From NCBI GenBank assembly GCA_022393335.1, contig JAJEKB010000802.1, positions 71,010 through 135,009 of the forward strand: a stretch of DNA of 64,000 nt, read 5' to 3'. A program made the position numbers and the translations under genes. Below are positions 53,000 to 64,000 of this stretch, one piece after another. The notes under the pieces are model-generated. The model was not told the DNA's origin. It made no database searches and saw only the letters and a program-made list of their open reading frames with translations. How positions within the stretch are numbered: the first letter of the stretch is position 1; each line of letters begins with the position of its first letter. Source of the DNA: Macrotrachela quadricornifera. Its lineage: Eukaryota; Rotifera; Eurotatoria; Philodinida; Philodinidae.

Positions 53000-53922
53000 G
53001 ATTTCTTAAATAACTATATTTTAATAATAACAAAACTAAAAATTTAAGATATATAATTCGAGATAACTAAAAATAAATAGTAATATAGATTTAAAAATAT
53101 ATATTCATTTTTATATAACTCAATTGAATGAAATGAATTATTTCTTTATTATATAAAGAAAAAAAAGATTAGAAATTAGAAGGAGAAAGAATAATTGAGA
53201 ATAAGAAAAATATCTCCTATCTTTTTATAAATCAAGGATAAGAAACAAATCCTTGTTCTATCATATATGAAGGATAAATAGATGATGTATAGGGTCATGT
53301 TCATAATTTAGTGATACACATGCTAATTAATCAATACAATAAATAGTGTTAAGATTTAAAAATTTTAAATATATCTCTCTTATATTTAATCGAATAGGCT
53401 TGATCATTTCTAAAATTTCATTTAATCATTATAGATTTTGCAATTGATTGTTGATGATAGAATAGAACAATTTTTAATACGAATAATATTAAATGATGAA
53501 ATTTGGCATATAACAGATGTTTATAATTATGATCGATCAATTAGAACATAATATTTTGTTTAAAATAAATTAAAACAATAAACTAAATAATTTTTCATGA
53601 ATATATTATCTAGAAAAATTTTTCAAACTTAAATTCTATATCCATCATTATAACTATATTCAAATTAAGCAGTTACATCATCGTATTTTTCCTCGAGCCA
53701 CCTTGACTAGTGATATATAGAGCGATTTTTTTTTATCTTAGATCGATACAAGGAGACACAAAAAAAACGAATGATTGTAATTTCCTTTATACTCAATTGA
53801 TTTATATAAGCCACAATATTATCTACCATAACCACATTTTTTTTTCTAATATTTACTTTTATTAACATTTTTATTAAATACTTTATTTATTTAGTTAATA
53901 TTAAATTTCATATTAATATAAT
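53000..53922. other. intergenic region with one orphan exon-like frame
   Basis: Mostly AT-rich. An acceptor-like tag at 53432-53434 precedes 38 open codons (53435-53548, ending TAA at 53549-53551; starts ILQLIVDDRIEQ, ends YNYDRSIRT). No upstream exon with a compatible phase was identified. Confidence 0.4.
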
Positions 53923-54337
53923 ATGGTTCGTTTAATTTCAACACGATCAGAACTTCAATCTGAACTTAAAAATGAAAGAAATAGACGTAAATTAGTTGTA
54001 TTAGATTTTTATGCAACGTAAATTAAATATAATTTATAAAAATTTTATATTTAATAGTTGTTGTTTTCTTTTTATTATTAGATGGTGTCCTCCCTGTATG
54101 GCTGTTGGACCACAAATTGAAGAATGGAGTGCCCGTGATTATAAAGATAAAGTTGTTTTTCTTAAATGTGATATTGATAAAGCAGGACCTCTTTCACAAG
54201 AATATAGACTTCAATCAATTCCAACATTTATCTTTTTTCAAGATGGAAAAGAAGTTCATCGATTTATTGGAGGAAATATTGATCAATTAAGACATGAGAT
54301 TGATTTTCGAAGACGAATTCGATCGAGACAAAATTAA
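53923..54337 (+). CDS. thioredoxin with a CPPC active site
   Basis: Two exons (53923-54017, 54082-54337) give 116 aa, the usual single-domain thioredoxin size. The thioredoxin fold is clear: LVVLDFYATW before the active site, VVFLKCDIDKAGPLSQEY, the cis-Pro loop QSIPTFIFFQDGKEV and the C-terminal RFIGGNIDQLRHEI. The active site reads WCPPC instead of the usual WCGPC. The second position of the CXXC pair tunes the redox potential, so the protein may be less reducing than classical thioredoxin. No signal peptide is present, so it is probably cytosolic. The start was chosen because it is the first ATG giving full-length N-terminal strand content. Confidence 0.93.
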
Positions 54338-57060
54338 TTAAATTATCTCACTACATATAAATTCAAAAAAAGAAAACTTAATCATTTCTTTAATATTTAC
54401 AAATTTTAGGAAGTTCATTTTATTATTTAATTATTTGATGATTTCGTATTGTATTAGAATAATGTTTATGTTGTAAAAGTATTTATCATTAGTATTAGAT
54501 ATTTTAATTTTATTCTTATTTCTTCTATGTAATAAAATATAAATAAAGATTTTAAAATATTTTTTTTGATTTAATTTTTCTTTATATTAGTCCTATATTT
54601 ATATATATTTTGAAAATTTGAATAGATAAATTATTTGAAATCATGAGAAGAATTATAATTTGTTCTTGATATTTTAATTAGTAAATATCTGTATCATTTA
54701 ATGTTGATTAAATCTTGATCAATTTATAAATCAATCAAGTTATCAGTTAGAATTTTTATGTATTCTAAAAGCTTAACTGAGAATCTTCTTTAATCATGAA
54801 TTATATCAACATATGAATAATCATCTTAGAGAAATTTTATCTTGAGATTTATGATTTAAATATTTGGTATAATCATCAAATACTTGATAAATGGCTTTCA
54901 TGTACTAGAACTGCTTTTAATATATAATGACATTGAAGTTTATCACGCATGATTTATTTGTTTTGATAAGCTATCATTGATATTAATCTTGTGTGTCTAG
55001 TTATTTACGAAATATGTATTGACAAATTTCTGATTTTTATATCTATTAAAAAATTGATAGCGAAAAAAGTATAAAGTCATAATAAATACATTGAGTTGTG
55101 ATTTATTGTACTTTGAATTGATTGAATTTGAGATTTATTCTTTAAGGATTTCTTCTCCTCACAATGGATATCCTACTTAAAACAGTCCGTTTGAGCTGTA
55201 ATTGTGTCATACTAAGTTAAACTTCCAAACGATTTGCTAATTTTCAGCAGAACCCTTATAACTTGACTAAAATTAAAGATACAGAACTGAGACTGGTTTT
55301 AAATTAAAGCTAATCTCTACGTCCTAACTTTTGTCCAAATGAAAGTTTGAAATTCCTTTCCATTCGTTTTTTATGAACATTTTAGTACATATGACGTGCC
55401 AATAAGGTACAAAAAGGATGACCCTGCGACAGTAAATTTCACTTTTTTGGGAATATCTTGAATCGTATGAAAGTAATTTCAATCTTATCAACAAAAATCC
55501 ATGTTTTAAGAAAAACGATAGATAAGTTTTTCGAACAATTTTTTTGTTGAAATTTAGGAAAATCATAATAAAATGGTAAATTTTTAATGTATTTCGCTAG
55601 ACTTTTTCAAAATGCATAATAAATAGAGTAAGCTAACATCATCTATCTTGTTCAAGTATAAGTTTTCTCCTCTCTAGATCACATAATACATATATTTTTA
55701 TACTGTTATATCATCTGAAATCAATGACTCGTGTTGCTTGTTTGCTAAGTTTTAAAAAATTGAAAGAATATCAACAAAAACAAATCAAATACTATAGGCC
55801 AACTATGAACAGTTTTATTCATGTTTTATTAGTTTCACAACATCAGAGATTTTTGTTTTCTAGATTTTTTAATTATTTGATAAGGAAACTGACAGAATTA
55901 GTCAGTGCTAACTTCATAGAATTTGTTGTAACAAATGGAAAAATTCATTTCTCGCACAAAGTCTAAATTCTCTTGGATGCATTCTTACACATTATACCTC
56001 AATTATCGATGTTCACTACGGAGAATAGATTAAAAATACAAAATTTATATCTAGAACATTTAGAAATGTATAAAGGTAGGTGTAAAAATGATCTCTTCAG
56101 GGCTTATACAAATGATAAAACAATTTTTTTCAAAAAAAAAGACGTTTTAAAAAATCACAAAGAATTTTGTTAAAACTCATGATAGTGTGATGGACAATTT
56201 TTTCGTTAAGTTTATAAAAATCCATACATATTCTGAAAGCAAAGATTCTAGCACATCTTTCCATGAAAAAAAACTCAATATCGATTTTGTTTGGAAAAAT
56301 CGACTTTTGTAAGCAGGAGAGGGTCTTAACATTCTTCTAGATCAATAAACTTCTGTTTCGAATTCGATAATTTATTCAATAGCTAAACTCATTAAAATTA
56401 CCCTTTTGCGGTAGGTGTCCCATATATAGGACAATGACACATTTTCAATGCTCCCATTCATAGAAACATTTGGCATTCAAAACTCGAAGAAAGGCGAGAG
56501 ATCATCAATGTAGACGTCTAAGCGTCTGGCAGCAGGACATTTTCTATCAAATGTTTGAGTTGCTTGCAGTCACAAGACTCTTGCTTCGAGCTAAGAAACA
56601 AAATTGATTTACAAGTGTAGAGAATATGTTGTTGGCTTATGTGTTATGTTATGTTTCAAGGTCTATCATACGATAAATTACTTCTGATAAAAATGACTAT
56701 ATTACGAAGGGTGAAGATCATTAGGTACTGAGATTTCCAATAATAGAACACATGATTTCGATCTTTGCATCCATATGAACTATATTATTTGCATTAAATC
56801 CAAACGAATTTCGTATGAAAAAGTCTAAGCATAAAAAAATGAATTGAAGTCTGATGAAAACAAAATTTCTTTATATGGACCAATAAAGATTATAAAATAT
56901 AAAATAAGAACAGAATAAAATATTTGATCAAGCGAAAGAGATCAAATTAATTGTGAACATAAAAATTAACCAACATAATAAATTTATTTTGAAAACTAAC
57001 TTTTCTTATGGATTCATATGAATAAATCCTATTTTTGACAGAATTTTATATCGTATATTA
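54338..57060. other. 2.7-kb intergenic region, possible relic frame
   Basis: After the thioredoxin gene, an AATAAA near 54541 is a plausible polyadenylation signal. At 55724-56173 one frame is open for 150 codons apart from a single TAA at 55964-55966. Its composition (LSFKKLKEYQQKQIKYY; LQ/LE-rich) is protein-like, but no family was recognised. The rest shows no gene. Confidence 0.4.
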
Positions 57061-57465
57061 CATGGGTCACTCCAAAAATTTTTTCGTCCTGCTCTTCTAA
57101 AAGCCTCAGATTGCATTCAAGTATTCTGCTACAATGCTTAGACATATTTATGAATATACGCAAAATTTCAAACTTCTAAGTCTTGTATTTTGCCTTAATC
57201 TACCATTTCTTCCACTTGAACAATATGCTATTTTCTATACATTATATAACGGATGACTTACAATAAATGGCAAAACCTTGAATTTCAGATTTTGATCCTT
57301 ACAAACATTTTATGAAAATAATGATCCACTATAGTGAAATACAAAACTTAGAAGTCTAAAGCTTTGCATATAATCCTAAATATACCTAAGCATTACAACA
57401 AATACTTAAACTTAAACTGGATTTTTTAGAACAGTCGGTCGAAAAAACTTTTGGAGTGACCCATG
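57061..57465. mobile_element. 405-bp MITE with long terminal inverted repeats
   Basis: Left end catgggtcactccaaaaatt followed by ttttcg pairs with the right end cgaaaaaacttttggagtga followed by cccatg (one mismatch in the first 25 bp). Further inside, acaatgcttag and aacttctaagtcttgtattt on the left pair with the complements of cctaagcatt and tacaaaacttagaagt on the right, giving arms of about 150 bp. It is non-coding. The outer sequence resembles mariner-type ends, but no clear TA duplication is visible. Confidence 0.75.
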
Positions 57466-57722
57466 CATTTATGCTATTCAAAATGATTGCATTTTATAAA
57501 AAGAATATCATACATTAATCTTATTTTATTCTACTTATAAAATTTCTGTAAATTAATATTTTTTTTTGTTTAAATTTAAAGAAATAAATTTTTCTATATC
57601 TTATTTGTGACTTTAAAAACAAAAAGAACACAAAAGAAAAAAAAAGAAACGAACAATAAAATAATAAATATGTACATACAAACATATACAAAAGAAAAAT
57701 GTTCTTTTTTTTTAATTTTATT

Positions 57723-58941
57723 TTACGATCGATTATCTCGACAATTTGGACAAAACCATTTTCCTTTTGGTTTTGTTGTTAAATTAACACAATTAAAATG
57801 AAACCATTTTATTTCACATGCTTTACTATCGCACAAAATCATTGAACCATAAGAAAGCTAAAACATAAATAAAATTATTTAATATTTAATTTTTTTGAAA
57901 TTTACTTGAGAACATAAACAATATGTTGGTTCATCTGATGGTGTTGATGATGAATCATTATTTAATTTTAATTTTTTATTATTTCCACTAGTTGTATTTT
58001 GTATATTTGTATTTGCATTTCTTTGTGTAGTTTTTTTTCTATCACGTTGTTGATCATTATTATGTTCAGAATTAATAACACATTTTCTTTTAAGATTTAT
58101 TGTTGATGTTGATGTATTATTATTTGCTGTTGTTGTTGTTTTACGTTTCCATAATGATGTTGTCGATGTTTTTGTTGATAATGAACGTGAATGATTCATT
58201 TCTAAATCATATTCATTTTCAGAATCAATTTCATGCGTATTATTCTCTAATAATGTTGATTGTTGATTTAATGATTCGACTATAATAATAAAAATAAAAT
58301 AAAGATTATTTTTTTATTTATTTTTATTTTTGTTACGATATTTTTGATAAGCTATTTTAAGTTTTTTTGATTGTCGTTCAGTAGTATCAAGCATTTGTTG
58401 ACTTAATTGCATTTTTTTATCACCAATTGCTTTTGCTTGTATTAAAGTATTAATTAACATTGTTTGAATGTCCGATTGAGATGACTAAATAAATATTATA
58501 AAAATAATTTATATAGAATTTAAAAAAAAAAAGATTTTTTTACCGAATCTTGTTGTTCATCACGTAGCCTATTGACAAGTTCTCGAACACGATTATAAGA
58601 ATCTATATAATTTAAATAAGAAAAAATATGGTTTTATGTCTTTCATTTATTACGAATTTTTCTCATAAATCCTTATTTGAAAAACAAAAAGAATATGTCT
58701 TTTATATTTCTAATAATTTTCTTAGAATCTAATTTATTACTAAAAGATTTAATATTAGAAAAAAAGAAATACTTTGTAAATATATATCAAGTTGACGAAT
58801 TTGTGATAATTCATTAAAATCAATTCCATTTTCTTGGTAATCAATAAATTGTCGCATATATTCGTAAACAGCTGTTTCATTATTTAAAGTATTTGTTTGA
58901 TTATTTGTTGTTGTTGCTGTTGTTGTTGTTGAAGAAGTCAT
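57723..58941 (-). CDS. ING-family chromatin reader (ING1/ING2-like)
   Basis: Five exons (58941-58773, 58602-58544, 58484-58337, 58279-57906, 57857-57723) give 294 aa. ING proteins bind H3K4me3 through a C-terminal PHD finger and tether histone acetyltransferase or deacetylase complexes in the nucleus. The N-terminal helical ING domain is visible ([36 protein letters not shown] segments). A long Thr/Asn-rich basic linker follows ([20 protein letters not shown]). The PHD reads [27 protein letters not shown] and [14 protein letters not shown], with all eight zinc ligands and the Trp/Met reader positions. The protein stops right after the PHD (RDNRS), so the C-terminal polybasic phosphoinositide-binding tail of ING1/2 is missing. 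The start faces the MKK gene 229 bp away. Confidence 0.92.
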
Positions 58942-59170
58942 TATAGAAAGAAAAATATATATTAAAACTAGTTTCGATTTAATGATAATCGTTGTTTGTC
59001 TATACTGAACAAATAAACCAACTTCATTGATGTGATATTTTTTTTTTAACAAATCAAAAAAAAGAATAGAGGATCGAATACTATAATAACATTGGTTGAT
59101 TTATTTATATATGATGATTCATTGTCTCTTATACTTGAAATATTACATGTCTAAGTAATAAATTTTCAGA
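58942..59170. promoter_or_regulatory. shared divergent promoter region between ING and MKK genes
   Basis: Only 229 bp separate the two start codons, which point in opposite directions. Both promoters must lie here or in the opposing gene. No TATA box can be singled out in such AT-rich DNA. An aattttcag acceptor-like site precedes the MKK ATG by one base. Confidence 0.55.
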
Positions 59171-62100
59171 ATGGCAACCAAAAAGAGCCATGGGAAACCA
59201 AAAGGACCACCTAAATGTAACGAAAAAACATTTCTTTAATTAATTATATCATTATAATAAATTTAGTTCATATTGAATTTCCAGTACTTAATATTAATGA
59301 AACTGTAGTAGGAAATGAACTACCATTTTATAAGTAAATTAATAAAAATGATTTGATTTTTTTTTTATTATTTTATTATTCTTAGATTATTAGATGTGAG
59401 AGAAGAAGCAACATTTAATTATGATGGAGAATCAATAACTATTAATGTTGATTCATTAATCGAAATTAGAAAACTTGGACATGGACATTTTGGAAATGTT
59501 ATGTTAACTGAAATTAAAAATCATCCGAATATAAAAATGGCTGTAAAAGTGAGTTAGATCAATCTATGAAGAATATTATTGAGGAATATAAATAAATATT
59601 CGTTGTTTCTAATTTCTAATTCACGAATTATAACAAGATGAAAGACAACAAACTTTCAGATTTTGAATATATTGAGAAGATTGATGATCGATAAGCACGG
59701 AAACTTCAACACCAAATAGTTAATTGCACAAAAAAATAAGGAAAATATGATGTCTATTTAAAAGACCAGTCAATATATATTCACAAAAAGCATAATTGAT
59801 ACAACTATCTTACAATTAGTAATCGTAATCAAAAGAAACATGACAATCAATGTTGGTTATGAATATACATCCGAACATGTTTTTGAGAAGCCATTTTTAA
59901 TTCTTCAACAGGGCTATTCACGTATGAAGACACGATCAACAACTGTAAAAACTTCTTGTTGATATATAAAATCTTCATCATATCATTATTATTTTCATTT
60001 CTATATATTATCAGTAATAATATCGAAAAACTAGTAACTGAATATATACGTGAAGCTGATCATGTAACTTTAGATCTTCATAAACTCGATGAATATCTAA
60101 CTAATTGTGCTCGTCACCCGTATGAACCCCTAAACATCATTATCTCTACCATTGTTCATGTCCATCAATCCTACACTAGATCTCATAGGATCTTGTAAGA
60201 TTTGATCAGCCATAGAATCTGATAGGAATTAATGAAAAGGAATTTCGTCGGCTAGATGTTTGATCTTGTATAATACTGTAAGACGTGAGGAAAATTGTAC
60301 GAAAAATCGTGGTGAACGTGTAAATTTTATTTCAGTTCTTAATGTATAATTCTTTCAAGATCATATTATCTGTACGATCTTGAATTAATCATACATTCAA
60401 GAATTAATCCAAGATTCACAGAAATCATGAATTTTCGTACAATTTTCCTCGAATCTTACAATTTCAAATTAATAGGTTATATATCGCTCTTGTTTATTCT
60501 TTGCATGCTGAAATTTCTATGCTCACCGGTCTGGTTTTCATATTGGGAATACAGGAGTCTTTTTGATTGTAATCACATCCCTAGATACTTTATGAGAATT
60601 TTCTATACATTAATTCAATAATGAAAGTAAAAATATTTCTTTGATCATTTGAAAACGATTTTATAATTAATAAAGTGTATAAATCATATAAAATCTAGAT
60701 CATTTTTTCATAAAAAGAAATTAAATATAATTAATATTATTTTAAATTTATTTTATATTATAATAGCGATTAAATCTCCTTCCAAACATGCATAATGAAC
60801 ATGAATACACAGCTCAAACTGATCTTCGCACACTTCGTACTGTTGGTCCAGGTTTAAATCCACATGTAACTACATTCTATACAGCAATCGTTGATAATGT
60901 TTGTAAAAAAAGAAAACAAAACAAACATATTTTACTGTATTTTATTCAATATTTTAAAATAGAATACAAAACAATTATTACTTTGTATGGAAGCATGTGA
61001 AACATCAATGGAAAAATTCTATAATACAATGCATAAAATAAAAGAAACACAATATCTTGATATATTACTTAAACGTATGATTAATCATGTAAGAAATATT
61101 TAATCAATAATTTTATTTGTTTATTTTATTTTTAAAATTATTCAGATTGTTGATGCACTTTTATTTCTTAAATCAAAAAATATTCTTCATCGTGATGTTA
61201 AACCATCAAATATTTTAATTAATCAAAATCCTATTATATTTAAACTTTGTGATTTTGGTATATGTGGTCAATTAATTGATTCAGCTACACGTACTATGAT
61301 GAAAGGAACAGAAATTTATTTAGCAGTACGAGAATAATTAATTATTTGATTTGAAAATTTTTTTTTTTCATATTTTTAGCCTGAACGAATTGATTCAAAT
61401 ATATCACCTAATGGATATGGTATTCGATCTGATATGTGGGCATTAGGTCTTTCAATGGTAAAAATGAAAATTCTTTATTTTTTTTGTTAAATTTTATTTA
61501 TTATAGATTGAAATAGCTACTAATGAGCATCCATTTCGTGGAATGCAAGTAACTGGTATTTTGAATAAAATTCTAACATGGAAACCTGAATTATCATCAA
61601 ATTTATCAACAGATTTAATACAACTTATCATTTGGTTGTAAGTTATTATATTAAAATATTTTAATATAATCATTTTATTTGATGATTAAGTGAGAAAATT
61701 TATATAAAAATTTTAAGAGATCAAATTGACTAAAATGAAATCGATAATTCGATAAAATATTCTATAGTCAAACTAAAATGGTTTATATTTTTTGACATGA
61801 TATATGATCTATTCTAAATCCGTGATTGAAATTCACTCTTCATCATTTGGAATACTTGTCCTATTAAAGTAATTGAGTACAATTTTCGAGTTTTAATAGA
61901 ATAGCGCATGTACGAAAATTTTTTGATAAGAAAGAAAAGTTTTTTTCTTACTTCAACTTGGAGTGTAAGTTGGAAAAAATATTAATAATCTAACATCAGA
62001 CTAAAATAGTGATTCATATAAATTAGTATGGCACACATAATACCCAACAGCACTTTAGAAATTATGATGAAATTCTTCTAACTGTTATAGTAATATCGCT

Positions 62101-63051
62101 CGCACTGAGAATACACCTGGAATCTCGTCCTCACCTTACCTACATCCACGCCCTTAAGATACAGTTCAAAGGTCAAGCTTCTCTTTAAGAAGAATCTTTG
62201 CTCTTTTATTACAAAATTTTCGACCAGTTTGCACAAAATAGACAATGGTCTCAACACTTCATCATTCCGATAAGATATGTCAAGGATCATGTAGAGTAAA
62301 TTTAATCTTATTTGAGCCATGTAACCTCAAATATTAACTGATCCTAAAATGATTTAGAATGAAAATGTAAAAAAACTTCTTCAAGTTGACGTCAAACAAA
62401 TTATATACTTGTATTACTAGATTAAACTTGATAAATTCTTCTGACTTATGTCTTTAGTAATCTAGTGAAATGAGAAATATACATAACATTACATGATCAA
62501 AAATTTTCTTGCTGAATACTTTCTCTCATGATAGTTGCTAGTTTATCTTGAGCGAACTGATTGAATAAATCATTTTCTATTTATAATAGAAAATCTATGT
62601 CTTCTCATACGTTTACACATATAAACTTCCCAGAGCATTCTTCTATTTTCGGGTTATAACAATGATAATCAATTATAGTGCATACATTTTGAAAAAAAAT
62701 AAGATAGTTATGATAGATTATATGGATATGTACTCAAATATTATTTCTATTGGATAGTAGTTTCACATCCATTGAGATCTATGATGATAACGATTTCTTC
62801 AAAAGAAAAAAGTAATTATGAAGATGATTTCCTGTTTTTCTTCGATCGCAATATGGTTCTTGAGAAATAATAATCAATATTTTTTTTCTTGTGATTCTTT
62901 TAGATTAAAAGTATCAGAAGCAGATCGACCAAAAAAATATGAAGATATTTTAGCATCACCTGCTGTACAATCATTACCTTCAGAAATTACAAATGAAGAA
63001 GTAGAAATGGTGCAAAATGTTATTAAACATATACCTATAATACTAGAATAA
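59171..63051 (+). CDS. divergent MAP kinase kinase (MKK3/4/6-like)
   Basis: Nine exons (59171-59216, 59267-59333, 59386-59548, 60767-60898, 60963-61088, 61146-61325, 61380-61457, 61507-61637, 62904-63051) give 356 aa, normal for a MAP2K. The glycine loop is LGHGHFGNV, the lysine MAVKRLNLL, the hinge LLLCMEACETSMEKFY, the catalytic loop HRDVKPSNIL, then DFGICGQLIDS and APERID. The phrase GICGQLIDSATRT retains the S-xxx-T phospho-site spacing of MKK3/4/6. The following residues, MMKGTEIYLAPE, replace the usual DAGC-x-PYMAPE. The C-terminal lobe is intact (SDMWALGLSMIEIA, ADRPKKYEDIL). It would act above a p38 or JNK-type kinase. Introns 59549-60766 (with a foldback element) and 61638-62903 are long. 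Confidence 0.9.
60277..60460. mobile_element. 184-bp foldback element in an MKK intron
   Basis: Left end tgtaagacgtgaggaaaatt with gtacgaaaa pairs with the right end ttttcgtacaattttcctcg with aatcttaca. Over about 30 bp only a few positions differ. The interior has a second, weaker inverted pair (tcaagatca / tgatcttgaa-like). It has no coding capacity and is MITE-like. Confidence 0.65.
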
Positions 63052-64000
63052 AATTTCCATATATGTGATATTATTGTATTTTTTGAATAAATAAAATCTC
63101 TATTTGTTTTTTATTTTTTTTTATAAAACAATTTTAATAAATAAAACAAAAGACATATTGAACATTAAAATACATTATATTGGTTTCTAACGCCATCTGT
63201 TTTTTTATGATTATTTTATTGGTTTCTAATAATGAAAAAAAAGTCTCATGCAAAATACTGAATATTTTTTTCATTCTTCTATTTATTTGTTTGTTAGCTT
63301 GCATGATACGTATTGTCTGCAATCGTCCGTCTGTTTCTCTCGATAATATATTTTCCACTTTCCTTCTCTTTTTTTTTTTCATACGATCAGTCATTCAGTT
63401 GAAATAAAGAGTATGTTTGTTTTGCTCTTATCGTTACATTGCATAACATTGTTTTCTTTTACTTTTATGTTACTAGCTTCTAGAATACTTTCATATTGAC
63501 ATAGAAAACTATTAGAAAAGATGATTATCACATTTTTTATTAATGATTATCAGTGATAGAGAAATAATATCTAGAGATAGACGAGAATAGTTTTCTTTCT
63601 TTCAATTTTGTATGGGCATATAGAGAGTTCATTTAGTACACGAATTCAGTGCTGATCGCATTTGTATAACATTAGTAAACATGTATAAAATGTTGAAAAA
63701 AAAGGAAAAGTATTTCTTTATTACTAATGTACTTGTGAATATTATACGATGTATGTGTAATAGGAATTTGGACTATTTTTCTAATGATATATTAATATGA
63801 ATAAGCGAAGATGAGAGATATGTTTTTGTTTTTTTTTCTCATAAAGGTATGTAGCGTAAAATTACACACCTGACACATATATATATATATAATATGTAAC
63901 TTGTATATAAAAGATACTCTTATCATCTATTATACGGGTGTTTTCAAAAGAAAACTTCGACAAATTTTTTTTTTGTTTGAGATAAAAAATCTTTTTTCGA
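63052..64000. other. MKK 3' UTR and intergenic sequence to the window end
   Basis: AATAAA at 63087-63092, about 36 bp after the stop, is a good polyadenylation signal. The remainder is AT-rich, with a TA microsatellite at about 63878-63891 and no recognisable gene. Confidence 0.5.

Overview
The window is strongly AT-rich eukaryotic DNA with compact, intron-rich genes. Most introns are about 45-75 bp with GT..AG ends and a T-rich 3' end; a minority reach 0.3-1.6 kb. The gene set is metazoan: Mediator, exosome, a conventional PKC with C1-C1-C2-kinase order, EPS8, an MTMR3/4-type myotubularin, ING and MKK. A probable cilia-microtubule gene suggests an animal with motile cilia. Small introns, a family otherwise best known from bacteria and amoebae (PhoPQ-related), and AG acceptor-like sites touching several start codons (as expected for spliced-leader trans-splicing) fit a rotifer, probably bdelloid. 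The taxon is inferred, not proven. No rRNA, tRNA or CRISPR was recognised.

Layout. 0-14 kb: DIS3 (+); an unidentified gene (-) whose 1.6-kb intron hosts a complete single-exon MED27 on the other strand; a short CIMIP5/C2orf50-like gene (-); a ZIP-family transporter (-); then 2.3 kb without a recognisable gene, ending in a 10-N assembly gap. 14-26 kb: the 3' part of an MTMR3/4-type myotubularin cut by the gap (+), a multi-PLAT protein (+), and convergent with it a PhoPQ-related (AprA-like) secreted alpha/beta-hydrolase (-). 26-31 kb: gene-poor. 31-38 kb: conventional PKC (+) with two alternative last exons, an EF-hand gene (-) and a decayed copy of it. 38-43 kb: VAT1-like reductase (-) and an empty interval. 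43-49.5 kb: EPS8 (+). 49.5-64 kb: a spermidine-synthase-fold protein (+), a thioredoxin (+), ING (-) and a divergent MAP kinase kinase (+) head to head.

The neighbours do not form one pathway. The signalling genes (PKC, EPS8, MTMR, MKK) and nuclear genes (DIS3, MED27, ING) are ordinary animal housekeeping and signalling functions. The most interesting features concern gene architecture: alternative PKC V5 exons that parallel mammalian PKC-beta I/II; a gene nested in an intron; an in-frame TAG followed by 50 open codons; exons of 13, 17 and 21 nt; short and long EPS8 forms; and six foldback (MITE-like) elements, five of them in introns. One of these is flanked by TA and accounts for all the excess length of its host intron. 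Exon boundaries below were read by eye from GT/AG sites. In each complete gene model the exon lengths sum to a multiple of three.
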